A stretch of DNA of 64,000 nt from NCBI GenBank assembly GCA_020072645.1, contig JAIQGK010000005.1, positions 248,001 through 312,000 of the forward strand, in the 5' to 3' direction. The notes under the pieces are model-generated. The model was not told the DNA's origin. It worked only from the letters and a program-made list of their open reading frames with translations, and ran no database searches. The stretch is from Terriglobia bacterium. Its GTDB lineage: Bacteria > Acidobacteriota > Terriglobia > Terriglobales > Acidobacteriaceae. Position 1 is the first letter of the stretch; every line of letters starts with the position of its first letter. Made by a program: the position numbers and the translations under genes. Positions 53,946 through 62,435 of this stretch are shown piece after piece.

Positions 53946-54368
53946 TCATTTCAGCCGCTGCTCCGTCAGCAGCCCCAACTGGTCCACTCCCGACGAGCGC
54001 AGATCATTCACTGCCTCAACTAAAGAACCATACCTGGCGCGCGCGTCCGCGCGTACATAAACAATCTTGTTGGCGCGATTACTCAGCCGGTCTCTGAGTT
54101 CTTGCGTCAGGATTTCGCAGGTGACCTTCTCGCTTCCCAGGAACATTTGCCCATCGCGCATAATCGAGAGAATAAGAGCATCCGCTCTGTCGGCATCGGA
54201 CATAGTAGCGGGGTTCAAGGTCTTGACCAAATCCACAGGAACACCCGGATGCAGCATCGGCGTAATCACCATAAAAATAATCAGCAGAACCAGCATCACG
54301 TCCACCATGGGCGTTACGTTGATGTTGGAATTGATTTTTGCGCCGTCATTGCGTAAGACAATTGCCAT
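53946..54368 (-). CDS. exbD: Biopolymer transport protein ExbD/TolR family
   Basis: 140 residues from ATG 54368, with AAGGAG five bases before. One transmembrane helix with the conserved proton-path aspartate (NVTPMVDVMLVLLIIFMVI, near 20), then a periplasmic domain (ILTQELRDRLSNRANKIVYVRADARARYGSLVEAVNDLRSSGV). With the ExbB-like partner upstream it forms a proton-driven motor for TonB-type or Tol-Pal function. No TonB gene is adjacent. Confidence 0.93.
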   Translation of the reverse strand: MAIVLRNDGAKINSNINVTPMVDVMLVLLIIFMVITPMLHPGVPVDLVKTLNPATMSDADRADALILSIMRDGQMFLGSEKVTCEILTQELRDRLSNRANKIVYVRADARARYGSLVEAVNDLRSSGVDQLGLLTEQRLK

Positions 54369-54395
54369 ATCGCTCCTTGCCGACCACAACCGCTG

Positions 54396-55160
54396 TTAAC
54401 GCTTCACCACAACCGCGCGTTTCAGAAAATAATCCACCAGCTCGCTCGACGAGTTGTCCATCTCCACGTCAAACGCTTTGATCTTGGTGGTGAAGTAATT
54501 GAACATCATCACCGCGGGAATGGCGACGGTCAGTCCGAGCGCGGTCGTCACCAGCGCTTCAGAAATTCCGCCTGCCACGGCGCTGATGCCTGTGGCGTTC
54601 TCGCCCTGGATTTCGCGGAAGGCATCGATAATGCCGATCACCGTGCCCAGCAGCCCTACGAACGGCGCGGTTGATCCGATAGTGGCGAGTCCGCTCAGGC
54701 CGCGCTCTAGTTCAGCGTGGACGATGGCTGCAGCCCGCTCCAGCGCCCGCCGGCTGGCTTCAATCTTTTCGCCCGGAATTTCTTCAGATTGCTCATGCAT
54801 GCGAAACTCCAACAGCCCCGCGTTCACCACCTTGGCCAGATGACTTTTCTTGTTGCGCTCCGCCACGCGGATAGCTTCATCGAGTTTGCCTTCACGCAAC
54901 GCACCGGCGACAATCGGGGCAAACTGCCGCGACTGCTTCCGCGCCGCCTGAAACGCGAGCCAGCGGTCCATCATCACGCCCATGGACCACGCTGACATGC
55001 CAAGCAGGATAATTGCGATGGAGCGCGCCGGCCATTGCATGTGCAGCCACATTTCCCACAAGCTAAAGCGCTGTGCGCCGCCGCTGGTGGATTGAAACAG
55101 TATCAGAGCGGCCATAGGCACTTTTACGAAGATGGAGCTGGCGAGATGAACGACAAGCAT
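54396..55160 (-). CDS. exbB: MotA/TolQ/ExbB proton channel
   Basis: 254 residues from ATG 55160 (GGAGG nine bases before); the ORF extends further upstream but without a start of quality. Helices near 14-30, 45-65, 165-190 and 200-225. The family signature FVGLLGTVIGIIDAFREI and ISEALVTTALGLTVAIPAVMMFNYF lies near 160-225. Forms the pentameric channel that works with ExbD. Coupled to exbD with a 27-base gap. Confidence 0.93.
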   Translation of the reverse strand: MLVVHLASSIFVKVPMAALILFQSTSGGAQRFSLWEMWLHMQWPARSIAIILLGMSAWSMGVMMDRWLAFQAARKQSRQFAPIVAGALREGKLDEAIRVAERNKKSHLAKVVNAGLLEFRMHEQSEEIPGEKIEASRRALERAAAIVHAELERGLSGLATIGSTAPFVGLLGTVIGIIDAFREIQGENATGISAVAGGISEALVTTALGLTVAIPAVMMFNYFTTKIKAFDVEMDNSSSELVDYFLKRAVVVKR

Positions 55161-55400
55161 AAGTGACAATCCTCCGGTGGACTCCCGCTGAAATTCACTC
55201 GAACTGCGGCAGTCGCGATGGGCCTTATACTTCGGGCCGTAGGATTGTTTTGACACCAACTCTTCGGCTTTTGCTCCCGTGAACATGAAGGCATTGCAAG
55301 AACGGGGCAAACCCCTCAAATTCGTCCATCAACAAGTGACGATTGTGTCTGGCATTCACTATTGATTAGGCAGTAAAATCCCCACCCGGGAGCACCAGAT

Positions 55401-56837
55401 ATGACGAGACGGCATCTGCGACACGGGCTCTGTTTTTTCGCTTTTTTCCTGGCAAGTAGCGCCGCTGTTTTCCCGCAGGCCCCGCTGACGGTTGGGCCGC
55501 TCACGGTCACCATCCCCCCGGGTTGGACCAAGCAGGAATTCTTCGGGACCGTCAAGTATTATTCTCCGGGCTCCACGCCGCAACAGTTTTTGCGGATCCA
55601 GTTTCTTCCTGCGGAAGAGACAACGCAGAGCGTGGCTCAGCGTCATTCCACGATCATAGGAAACCTTGCCGGCATCATGAAGCCCGGCACGTCGCCGCAA
55701 AACGGCGTGAGCGGCAACTTCATCTGGTCAAAAATTGACGTGCAAATGCCAAACAATCCGCCGGAAACCATGGTCTGGTACAGCGCTAAAACTGGATCGA
55801 CATACGTGGCTGTTGGCCTGGAAACAACAAGCCCTGACCTGCTTGCCCGGAATTTTCCGGCTGTCAACGCCATGCTGGCTCGCGCCTCTCTGAAAGGCGC
55901 ATCCGCGCCACCTGCGGTCTCAAATGCGCCAAATGGAAATGCGCCTGCCGGCAACGCATCCGGCAGACCCGGCGCAGTCGGTCTGGCCACGCTCGATGAA
56001 TATGTTTTCACCGCGCCAGCGGGATGGGCCGCGCAGAAGCTCTCCGATGCCATCATGATCTCTTCACCTCCGTCGGAGACGAATGAAAAGTGCCTGCTCT
56101 ACCTGCTGCCAATGCGCCCCGCCAGCGCCAACCTGCTCCAGGACGCCACCAACGCCTTTCGCGACGTATGGCTGCGCAATTTCGTGCTGCGCAACCAGAC
56201 ACCCGCCGGCTTCGCCTTTCCGGAATCGATCATTCACGGCTATTCCGGACAGGGCTGGGAGTACGTCATCATCCGGCGCGGCATCGCTCAGCCTAATAAT
56301 CCGCAGGAAAGTCGCCTCGGCTTTGTCATGGTTGCCAAGCTGGACAACCGCCTCGCCGTCATCTCCGGTCTCTCCAAAGATCCTCTGGTGAGCGCCTGCA
56401 TGGGAGAGAACAGAGGGACCACCAACTGGCCCAAGTTTTTTTACAGTCTCAGCTTCAGGAACTGGCAGCCGGGCGATCAAACTCAGACCATGCGCAAGCT
56501 TCTGGCCGGAGAGTGGATCGCCGCCACCGCCACGGCCGGCGACAAGATTACCTTCGCTGGCAATGGCCGCTTTGCCAACGCCGCCGCGGCCCAGCAGCAT
56601 CATCTCGGGACGAATGAGCTGATCACTACAACGCAAGCGTACTTCGGCAACGGCAGCTACACTCTGCGGGGCAACGCAATCACATTAACGCAGGATGACA
56701 ACAGGACCGATCACGGCTTCTTCCGCGTGGAACAGGAAAGCAAGGACGAAGGCCGAACCTGGGCCGATGTACTGTATCTCATGCGGACCAGCTCAGTCGA
56801 CGGTGCAGAGTATGAGCTGAGGTTCAAGAAACAGTAG
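55401..56837 (+). CDS. Secreted protein with two tandem domains
   Basis: 478 residues with a signal peptide (TRRHLRHGLCFFAFFLASSAAVFPQA). Residues about 35-160 and 195-345 are related: VTIPPGWTKQEFFGTVKYYSPGS with FLRIQFLPA, versus FTAPAGWAAQKLSDAIMISSPPS with CLLYLLPM. A C-terminal beta-rich domain (RKLLAGEWIAATATAGDKITFAGNGRF, LTQDDNRTDHGFFRVEQ) resembles a lipocalin-like fold. An Asn/Gly/Ala linker separates the two halves. Function unknown. Confidence 0.65.
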   Translation: MTRRHLRHGLCFFAFFLASSAAVFPQAPLTVGPLTVTIPPGWTKQEFFGTVKYYSPGSTPQQFLRIQFLPAEETTQSVAQRHSTIIGNLAGIMKPGTSPQNGVSGNFIWSKIDVQMPNNPPETMVWYSAKTGSTYVAVGLETTSPDLLARNFPAVNAMLARASLKGASAPPAVSNAPNGNAPAGNASGRPGAVGLATLDEYVFTAPAGWAAQKLSDAIMISSPPSETNEKCLLYLLPMRPASANLLQDATNAFRDVWLRNFVLRNQTPAGFAFPESIIHGYSGQGWEYVIIRRGIAQPNNPQESRLGFVMVAKLDNRLAVISGLSKDPLVSACMGENRGTTNWPKFFYSLSFRNWQPGDQTQTMRKLLAGEWIAATATAGDKITFAGNGRFANAAAAQQHHLGTNELITTTQAYFGNGSYTLRGNAITLTQDDNRTDHGFFRVEQESKDEGRTWADVLYLMRTSSVDGAEYELRFKKQ

Positions 56838-56990
56838 TCATCATTCGTCAATGTTGTCTACGGTCAGCTTTGTCACCCTGGCTGGCCAAACATTGCCATG
56901 TTCACATCAAGCAGGCTTTGACCCAGCAATTTATTCTGGCTGTGATTTCCTACATCGAATGACGCTCCACCTATTACAATCTTGCCTCAC

Positions 56991-57301
56991 ATGGGCGGAT
57001 TTTTTCTTTACATCCTTGTGGAGTACCTGATTCGAGTGACGAGCCGCGCGATCAAGAGACGCCGTAGCCGCGATTGACGAAAGCAATCGTAGTAAGTGCC
57101 AGGTATGATAAGACTTCCAGCTGCCATCTGACTGAAGTTGTTTATACATATCGCTCGAATGGCGAGCCGTACTCAGGCATGGATAAAAAGCCTTTTTGGT
57201 TCTCCAGTAACGCTGAGATTTATATTCGTGATCTGCCTCCGGCTACGCACTTTATTGTGTGCGTGAAGCCCAATCATCCGGAAGTTTCCATCGTGCCCTA
57301 G
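56991..57301 (+). pseudogene. Broken DUF3592-like gene
   Basis: ATG 56991 opens GGFFLYILVEYLIRVTSRA then IKRRRSRD and stops at TGA 57075. In another frame, from TTG 57074, the sequence goes on as KAIVVSARYDKTSSC, EVVYTYRSNGEPYSGMDKKPF and THFIVCVKPNHPEVSIV to a stop at 57299. The combination of a membrane helix, a basic stretch and a YTYRSNGExYSG domain matches DUF3592-like proteins, and a single frameshift near 57070 would join them. Likely a pseudogene; a sequencing indel is the alternative. Confidence 0.55.
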
Positions 57302-57381
57302 AATTCTCGTCGGGGGGACTATGGAGCAACATAGCAGAACGACTGATTGACGGGCCGCTGATGCGCAAGTAGGCTTCCGCT

Positions 57382-58533
57382 ATGCATTCCCGCCGGACGT
57401 GTGTTCTATTTTTTCTCCTGCTCAGTCTCGCATTGTGCGAACAATCTCACGGGCAACGGATGCGAACGCGCACGTGCGTGGCTTTTGCTCCGGATGGGGC
57501 CCTGGCCACAGGCACAGTCAAGACAGACGAAGTTGAGATCAAATTGAAGGTGTCTGATGCGCCTGTTGTAACCACACATACCTCGGTTCCCAATTCCAGA
57601 AGCTGCGAGGAAACATTCAGCAACGACGGAAAGTGGCTGGCGACCGTGGTGTCCGGCAGTGAACTTACGGTTGTAATCCATGACAGCAAGACCGGGAGCA
57701 TACACAAGCAGTTTTCTTCGGAATGGCGGCAAGTCGCTCATCAGCCTATTGAGTGGAGCTATGAGTCTTCCTTTTTAGGTGGATTCCTTCCCGATGATTC
57801 CCTTATCGTGTGGCGATACGTTCCTCGGGCGGTTGCAGACCCTGTCGATGCTTCACATATCGACTTGCACCTGCAACGCTGGAGTATTGAAGGCGAAATG
57901 CTGTCTGAGCTGGACCTTGGAGATCTTGGTTTCGGTGTGGGCGGACGGCACCCTATCTTTGCAAATGGACTTGGCCTGGTGTGGGTCCCCGGAAGATGCG
58001 CTTCGCCGTGTTACAAAAAAATAAAAATTTCCGGAGCGCAGGAAGCTGGCTTTTTGAACTTGCCAGCCGACGTTGCCACAGGCCCCGCGTTCTTGCCGGA
58101 CAACAATGGACTGCTTAGCATCCTGGGACAGCGTTCAATCCAGAAGGTTGCCTTGCTTGACCCGACGGGACGGTTACAAAAACAGGTTACTCTTCCCTAT
58201 TTTCCAAATCTGCTCCGGCCGGTGGTGCCGGATTGGTTCTATGTCGATGGAAAGGAAATCTCAAGGGATGGAGAAATCGCGGCTGTGGCGAGGACGCGCG
58301 TGGCGTGGGTGCTGGTGGATACAGACCGCGACTGGGGGAGCGAGATTGTCCTGCTGAAAATGCAGCCTTTGGCCGTCGCCACTGTTCTCAAAACAGGCAA
58401 AGGCGGGATCGGCACAATCGCCGTGGACCATCGCAATGGCATGGTGCGCCTGGTTGGTTTCTGGAAAGAACGCTGGCACGACATGAAATATGACGAACAG
58501 CATCCGGGCAAATGGACCGAAGCCAACAACTGA
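57382..58533 (+). CDS. Secreted beta-propeller-like protein, unknown
   Basis: 383 residues with a signal peptide (RRTCVLFFLLLSLALCEQSHG). Repeated short motifs CVAFAPDGALATG, ETFSNDGKWLATVVSG, GGFLPDDSLIVW, PAFLPDNNGLLSILG and EISRDGEIAAVARTR look like blades of a WD40-like or YVTN-like propeller. No enzyme motif is seen. It may sense or bind an extracellular ligand. Just before it is the broken DUF3592-like gene. Confidence 0.6.
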   Translation: MHSRRTCVLFFLLLSLALCEQSHGQRMRTRTCVAFAPDGALATGTVKTDEVEIKLKVSDAPVVTTHTSVPNSRSCEETFSNDGKWLATVVSGSELTVVIHDSKTGSIHKQFSSEWRQVAHQPIEWSYESSFLGGFLPDDSLIVWRYVPRAVADPVDASHIDLHLQRWSIEGEMLSELDLGDLGFGVGGRHPIFANGLGLVWVPGRCASPCYKKIKISGAQEAGFLNLPADVATGPAFLPDNNGLLSILGQRSIQKVALLDPTGRLQKQVTLPYFPNLLRPVVPDWFYVDGKEISRDGEIAAVARTRVAWVLVDTDRDWGSEIVLLKMQPLAVATVLKTGKGGIGTIAVDHRNGMVRLVGFWKERWHDMKYDEQHPGKWTEANN

Positions 58534-58611
58534 TCGCAATTGTGGACCTGCCCATACGTTATTCTTGATATAGGTTCCCTCGCTGCGCTCGGGACTAAAA
58601 AAGAAAAACCA

Positions 58612-59304
58612 ATGCTCCTTCTCGCCATCGACACATCAGGCCAATCCGGCGGCATCACGCTGGCCCAAGCGGACGCAGGGTCGTTCCGCATAATAGAGTC
58701 CGCGGCGATTGCCGGCGGGACGTTTTCCGCGCAGCTCATTCCCACGCTGGCGGCGCTTCTCAAGAAACATGGATACGGCGTGAAAGACCTCGGCGGTTTT
58801 GCGGCAGCGTCAGGGCCGGGATCATTTACCGGACTGCGCGTGGGACTGAGCGCAATCAAAGGCCTGGCAGAAACCTTGCACAAGCCGATTGCCACCGTCT
58901 CCGTGCTGGAGGCGCTGGCCTCTCTGGCGGATCGCGACGGAAAAATTGCCGCAGCGATAGACGCGGGCAGGAAAGAAGTTTTTCTCGGCTTGTATCAGGC
59001 ATCCGGACAAAACTCTGATCCCACATTACTAATGCAGCGCGAAGAATTATTGACGCAGCAGGATTTTCTGGCCACGCTTGGCACGGAACGTCCTGCGGTG
59101 ATCATCACCAGTGATCCTGCTCTGGCCGAACTCGCTTCAAGCTCTCACTCTGCCGTCGTAGTCGTTACCGCGCCCGGCAGTGAATTGATTGCGCGCATCG
59201 GCGCAGGAAAACTGCTTGCGGGTGAAACAGTCTCTGTGGAAACGCTGGATGCCAACTATCTGCGCCGGTCTGATGCTGAAATTTTCTTCAAAGGAAACCG
59301 CTAA
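58612..59304 (+). CDS. tsaB: tRNA threonylcarbamoyladenosine biosynthesis protein TsaB
   Basis: 230 residues from ATG 58612 (LLLAIDTSGQSGGITL); the ORF can be longer but the extension is unlike TsaB. Conserved GFAAASGPGSFTGLRVGLSAIKGLAE near 60-85 and IDAGRKEVFLG near 116. TsaB partners TsaD in making the t6A modification of ANN-decoding tRNAs. Followed 40 bases later by rimI, the usual tsaB-rimI pair. Confidence 0.95.
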   Translation: MLLLAIDTSGQSGGITLAQADAGSFRIIESAAIAGGTFSAQLIPTLAALLKKHGYGVKDLGGFAAASGPGSFTGLRVGLSAIKGLAETLHKPIATVSVLEALASLADRDGKIAAAIDAGRKEVFLGLYQASGQNSDPTLLMQREELLTQQDFLATLGTERPAVIITSDPALAELASSSHSAVVVVTAPGSELIARIGAGKLLAGETVSVETLDANYLRRSDAEIFFKGNR

Positions 59305-59344
59305 GCTTGATTCACCGCACAAGCATTACCGGAGTAACGTTCGC

Positions 59345-59881
59345 GTGAGCAACGTCCGGGTCCGTCCTGCGGAGCCCGCCGATCTTCCTCGGCTTGTGGA
59401 AATCGCGTCGCACTCAGCCACCGCCGCGCAATGGAACCAAGCTGAATACCTGAAGCTGTTTTCGCCTGACGAGCCTAGGTCCCAGCCCGAAGTCGATCCG
59501 CAGATCGTTAATCAGAAGGTCGCTAACCTGAAGATCATTGATCCCCAAAGCCAGGCCTCTCGAATTGCCTTGGTTGTGGAGCAGTCGGGCAGCGTCGTGG
59601 GTTTCATCGTCGGCCACCAGGTTGCAGACGAATGGGAGATTGAAAACATTGCGGTTACGGCTACGGCGCGGCGGTGCGGCCTGGGTTCACGACTGGTGGG
59701 TGAGCTGCTTGATCTGGTGCGCAGTCGTGGCGGAAAGAGTGTTTTTCTTGAAGTGCGGGAGTCCAATCGCGCGGCACGGTCTCTTTATGAGAAATGGGCA
59801 TTTCTCGAGGTTGGACGCAGAAAAATGTACTATCAAAACCCGGCAGAGGATGCCCTGATCTTAAAATTTATATTTCCATAA
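59345..59881 (+). CDS. rimI: Ribosomal-protein-alanine N-acetyltransferase RimI
   Basis: 178 residues from GTG 59345; the ORF runs further upstream only as overlap with tsaB. GNAT fold with VRPAEPADLPRLVEIASHS at the N terminus, WEIENIAVTATARRCGLGSRLVGELLDLVRSRG (acetyl-CoA loop RRCGLG) and VRESNRAARSLYEKWAFLEVGRRKMYYQNPAEDALIL, the classical RimI ending. An insertion of about 30 residues (EPRSQPEVDPQIVNQKVANLKIIDPQSQ) is longer than in E. coli. Acetylates the N terminus of ribosomal protein S18. Confidence 0.92.
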   Translation: MSNVRVRPAEPADLPRLVEIASHSATAAQWNQAEYLKLFSPDEPRSQPEVDPQIVNQKVANLKIIDPQSQASRIALVVEQSGSVVGFIVGHQVADEWEIENIAVTATARRCGLGSRLVGELLDLVRSRGGKSVFLEVRESNRAARSLYEKWAFLEVGRRKMYYQNPAEDALILKFIFP

Positions 59882-59958
59882 AAGAGGCCTTTTTGATTGA
59901 ACCAGCCCTGACCGTGTGTTAACGTTCCGTTAAAGAACACGCAGGAGGTTCTTCAAGA

Positions 59959-60192
59959 ATGGTGGATTCCGTTCGCGAACAGCTTCTCGCCAGTCACGAA
60001 GAGTTTCGTAGGCTGGCCCAGGAACACACTCAACACTCCCAGCGGCTTCACTCCCTGATTGAAAAAAGATACTTGACGGAAGATGAAAAGCTGGAAGAAG
60101 TGCGTATCAAGAAGGTTAAACTTCGTTTAAAAGACCAGATGCAAATGATTGAGCAGGAATATCTGCGGTCCCACCAGACGCAGGTCGCTTAA
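59959..60192 (+). CDS. DUF465 (YdcH-like) helical protein
   Basis: 77 residues with a GGAGG ribosome site. Two helices: VREQLLASHEEFRRLAQEHTQHSQRLHSLIEKRYLT and EDEKLEEVRIKKVKLRLKDQMQMIEQEY, the typical DUF465 hairpin. Function unknown; members are common small cytosolic proteins. Followed by a strong terminator. Confidence 0.85.
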   Translation: MVDSVREQLLASHEEFRRLAQEHTQHSQRLHSLIEKRYLTEDEKLEEVRIKKVKLRLKDQMQMIEQEYLRSHQTQVA

Positions 60193-60220
60193 CTCGCTCA
60201 TTCAGGGTCTGATCTCACAG

Positions 60221-60268
60221 CCTCTCCTTGAAAGGACCAATGGTCTTTCAGGAGAGGTTTGTTATTTT
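60221..60268 (+). terminator. Strong rho-independent terminator
   Basis: CCTCTCCTTGAAAGGACC pairs with GGTCTTTCAGGAGAGG (two bulges, loop AAT), followed by TTTGTTATTTTG. It lies 29 bases past the DUF465 stop. After it, to 60539, is gene-free sequence with repeat-like CGCGGATGGACGCGAAAACG; no gene was found there. Confidence 0.85.
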
Positions 60269-60539
60269 GTGCAGGGGAATCTCTCGCCGCAGATTTATGC
60301 GGACACGCAGATCGAAGCAAAGTCTTTTCAGCCGCGGATGGACGCGAAAACGCGAATAAATCTCTGAGTTCAGCGGCGAAAGAGAACAGCGACGGAGTGG
60401 CGGGAAATACACGAGCATCTCTAGCAACAAAAAAAGAAATGCGCTTTAGGTCCGCTACCGATGACGGCGGTCTCACTGATACGGGGGCCCAGGACCGTGC
60501 CGCTTTTTGGCGGGGAGTGGGTTCGGATCCCGGCGATTC

Positions 60540-62339
60540 CTAAAATCCGGCCAGCTTTCTATCCAGCTCCAGCTTTTCCTGTTTCAGCCGCAGCAGTGCC
60601 GCCACGTCATTCTTGCGCTCGGCCTCCACAATTCCGCGCTTAATCTCGCCTTCACGCTGGCTTATCTGCCGCCGATGCCGCAACGCATTCAGCGCTCCGG
60701 CCAACAGGTCCGCCGTAAGCGGATCATCTTCACGCATCACAATCTTCGCCAGCCTCTGCCGGTCCGCATCGCTCAGCGGCAGCGCCATCACGTCTTCGGC
60801 GCCTTCGCCGCGCTCCACTGCCAGCGCATTCTGCAGGATCGCCTCCAGCAACGTCTCCGTCGTCAGCCCAGAGTGCAGGCGCTCTTCCGCCAGCGCATCC
60901 AGCGCCATGTGACGCAGCTCCGCTTCGTCACCGACCACGGAAGTCGCGGCCCGCACCAGCACTTTCTCCGCCGGCGTCACGTCGGCATCCGGCTCATTTC
61001 GCAGATTGCCGGCGGCCCTGCTCACCGCTGCTGCTTTAAATTCCTGCCGCAGCACCGTTGTATCGATGTTCAGCTTCTGCGCTATATCATTGGCCAGTTC
61101 GTCGCGCACAATCCTGCTGGGCACGCGATGGATGTGCGGCAGCAGAAAGTTCACCGCGTTCTTTTTTCCCTCCGGGCTCCGCGTTGGAAACAGCTTCAAC
61201 GCGCGCTCAACCAGATAGTCAAAATATTTTGCCGAGCCCTTCAGCGCCTTCGCATACGCTTCAGCGCCGTTCTTCCGGATAAACAAATCAGGATCGAATC
61301 CCGCCTCCAGCCGCAGCACGCGGATATTGAATTCTTCTTCCAGCAGCATGCCCAGAGATTTGTCCGTGGCCGCCGCGCCCGCCGTATCGGGATCAAAATT
61401 CACCACAATATCTTTGCTGAACCTTCCCAGCAGCCGCACCTGCGTCTCTGTAAACGCCGTGCCGGAACTCGCCGCCACGTTGTGAAAGCCCGCGGAATAC
61501 ACGGCAATACAATCCATCTGCCCTTCCACAAGTATCACGTAGCCCAGCTTGCGGACCGCCTCTTTCGCGCGGTCAAGGTTGTACAGCACGCGGCTCTTGG
61601 AATAGATCGGCGTCTCTGGTGAATTCAAATACTTCGGCCCGGACTTTTCGTCCTTCGCCAGCGTCCGCCCCGTGAACGCAATGATCTTTCCGTTTTCATT
61701 GGCGATCGGGAACATGATCCGGTTGCGGAACTTGGAATACATCGCTGCCGTATTGCCCTCGGACCCTTCTTTAAAAGAAAACAGGCCCGATGCCCGCATC
61801 ATCTCTTCACTGAAGTCGGCCTTCAACCGGTCTTTGAGCGTAAAGCCTGAATCCGGCGCAAACCCGATTCTGAATGTCTTGATCGTCTCTTCCTTCAACC
61901 CGCGACTCGTAAGGTATTCGCGCGCCTGCGCTCCTTCGGGCCTCCGCAGCTGTTCTTCAAAGAACTTGCAAGCCCGTTCATGCATTTCGATCAGCCGTCC
62001 GCGCTTGCCCGCGTCCTCGGCTTCGCTCTCAGAGCTGTATTGCATTTTGGGCAGCGGGATGCCCATCTTCTCCGCCACCAGCCGCACCGCTTCAGGAAAG
62101 CTGATCTGTTCCCGCTCCTGCACAAATTTAAAAACGTCGCCGGACTTGCCGCACCCAAAGCAATGGAAGAACTGCCTCGTGGCGTGGACAGAAAATGACG
62201 GCGTCTTTTCTCCGTGAAACGGGCACAGGCCAACAAAATTCTGTCCGCCGGCTTTCTTGAGCTGGATGTAGTCGCCAATCACGCGGACAATGTCCGCCTG
62301 CTGCCGCACCGTTTCCTTAAAGTCGCTGAGAGTGGTCAT
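60540..62339 (-). CDS. dnaG: DNA primase
   Basis: 599 residues, normal length. CHC2 zinc finger (CPFHGEKTPSFSVH...FHCFGCGKSGDVFKF, 40-75), the RNA-polymerase-type domain (GFAPDSGFTLKDRLK, KIIAFTGRTL) and Toprim (YVILVEGQMDCIAVYSAG near 265, VVNFDPDTAGAAAT near 315). Makes RNA primers for replication. The C-terminal helicase-binding part is also present. In Acidobacteriota dnaG often precedes rpoD; here rpoD lies 26 kb away. Confidence 0.97.
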   Translation of the reverse strand: MTTLSDFKETVRQQADIVRVIGDYIQLKKAGGQNFVGLCPFHGEKTPSFSVHATRQFFHCFGCGKSGDVFKFVQEREQISFPEAVRLVAEKMGIPLPKMQYSSESEAEDAGKRGRLIEMHERACKFFEEQLRRPEGAQAREYLTSRGLKEETIKTFRIGFAPDSGFTLKDRLKADFSEEMMRASGLFSFKEGSEGNTAAMYSKFRNRIMFPIANENGKIIAFTGRTLAKDEKSGPKYLNSPETPIYSKSRVLYNLDRAKEAVRKLGYVILVEGQMDCIAVYSAGFHNVAASSGTAFTETQVRLLGRFSKDIVVNFDPDTAGAAATDKSLGMLLEEEFNIRVLRLEAGFDPDLFIRKNGAEAYAKALKGSAKYFDYLVERALKLFPTRSPEGKKNAVNFLLPHIHRVPSRIVRDELANDIAQKLNIDTTVLRQEFKAAAVSRAAGNLRNEPDADVTPAEKVLVRAATSVVGDEAELRHMALDALAEERLHSGLTTETLLEAILQNALAVERGEGAEDVMALPLSDADRQRLAKIVMREDDPLTADLLAGALNALRHRRQISQREGEIKRGIVEAERKNDVAALLRLKQEKLELDRKLAGF

Positions 62340-62435
62340 GAACGCTTCACATCATTTTGCTTGAAAAATCTCGGAAGGGGAATGCCAGAACTTTGGTGCA
62401 AATGTGCAAACCATGGTTGTGCTCAACCCGCAAAG

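Noticed and set aside
60515-60541. tRNA-like T-arm (GGTTCGGATCCCG)
   Set aside because: The pairing strand is imperfect and no matching acceptor or anticodon arm exists in the 75 bases upstream.
60507-61622. 371-codon plus-strand frame opposite dnaG
   Set aside because: Opposite to unmistakable primase motifs and rich in Arg/Gln/His, as expected for an antisense shadow.
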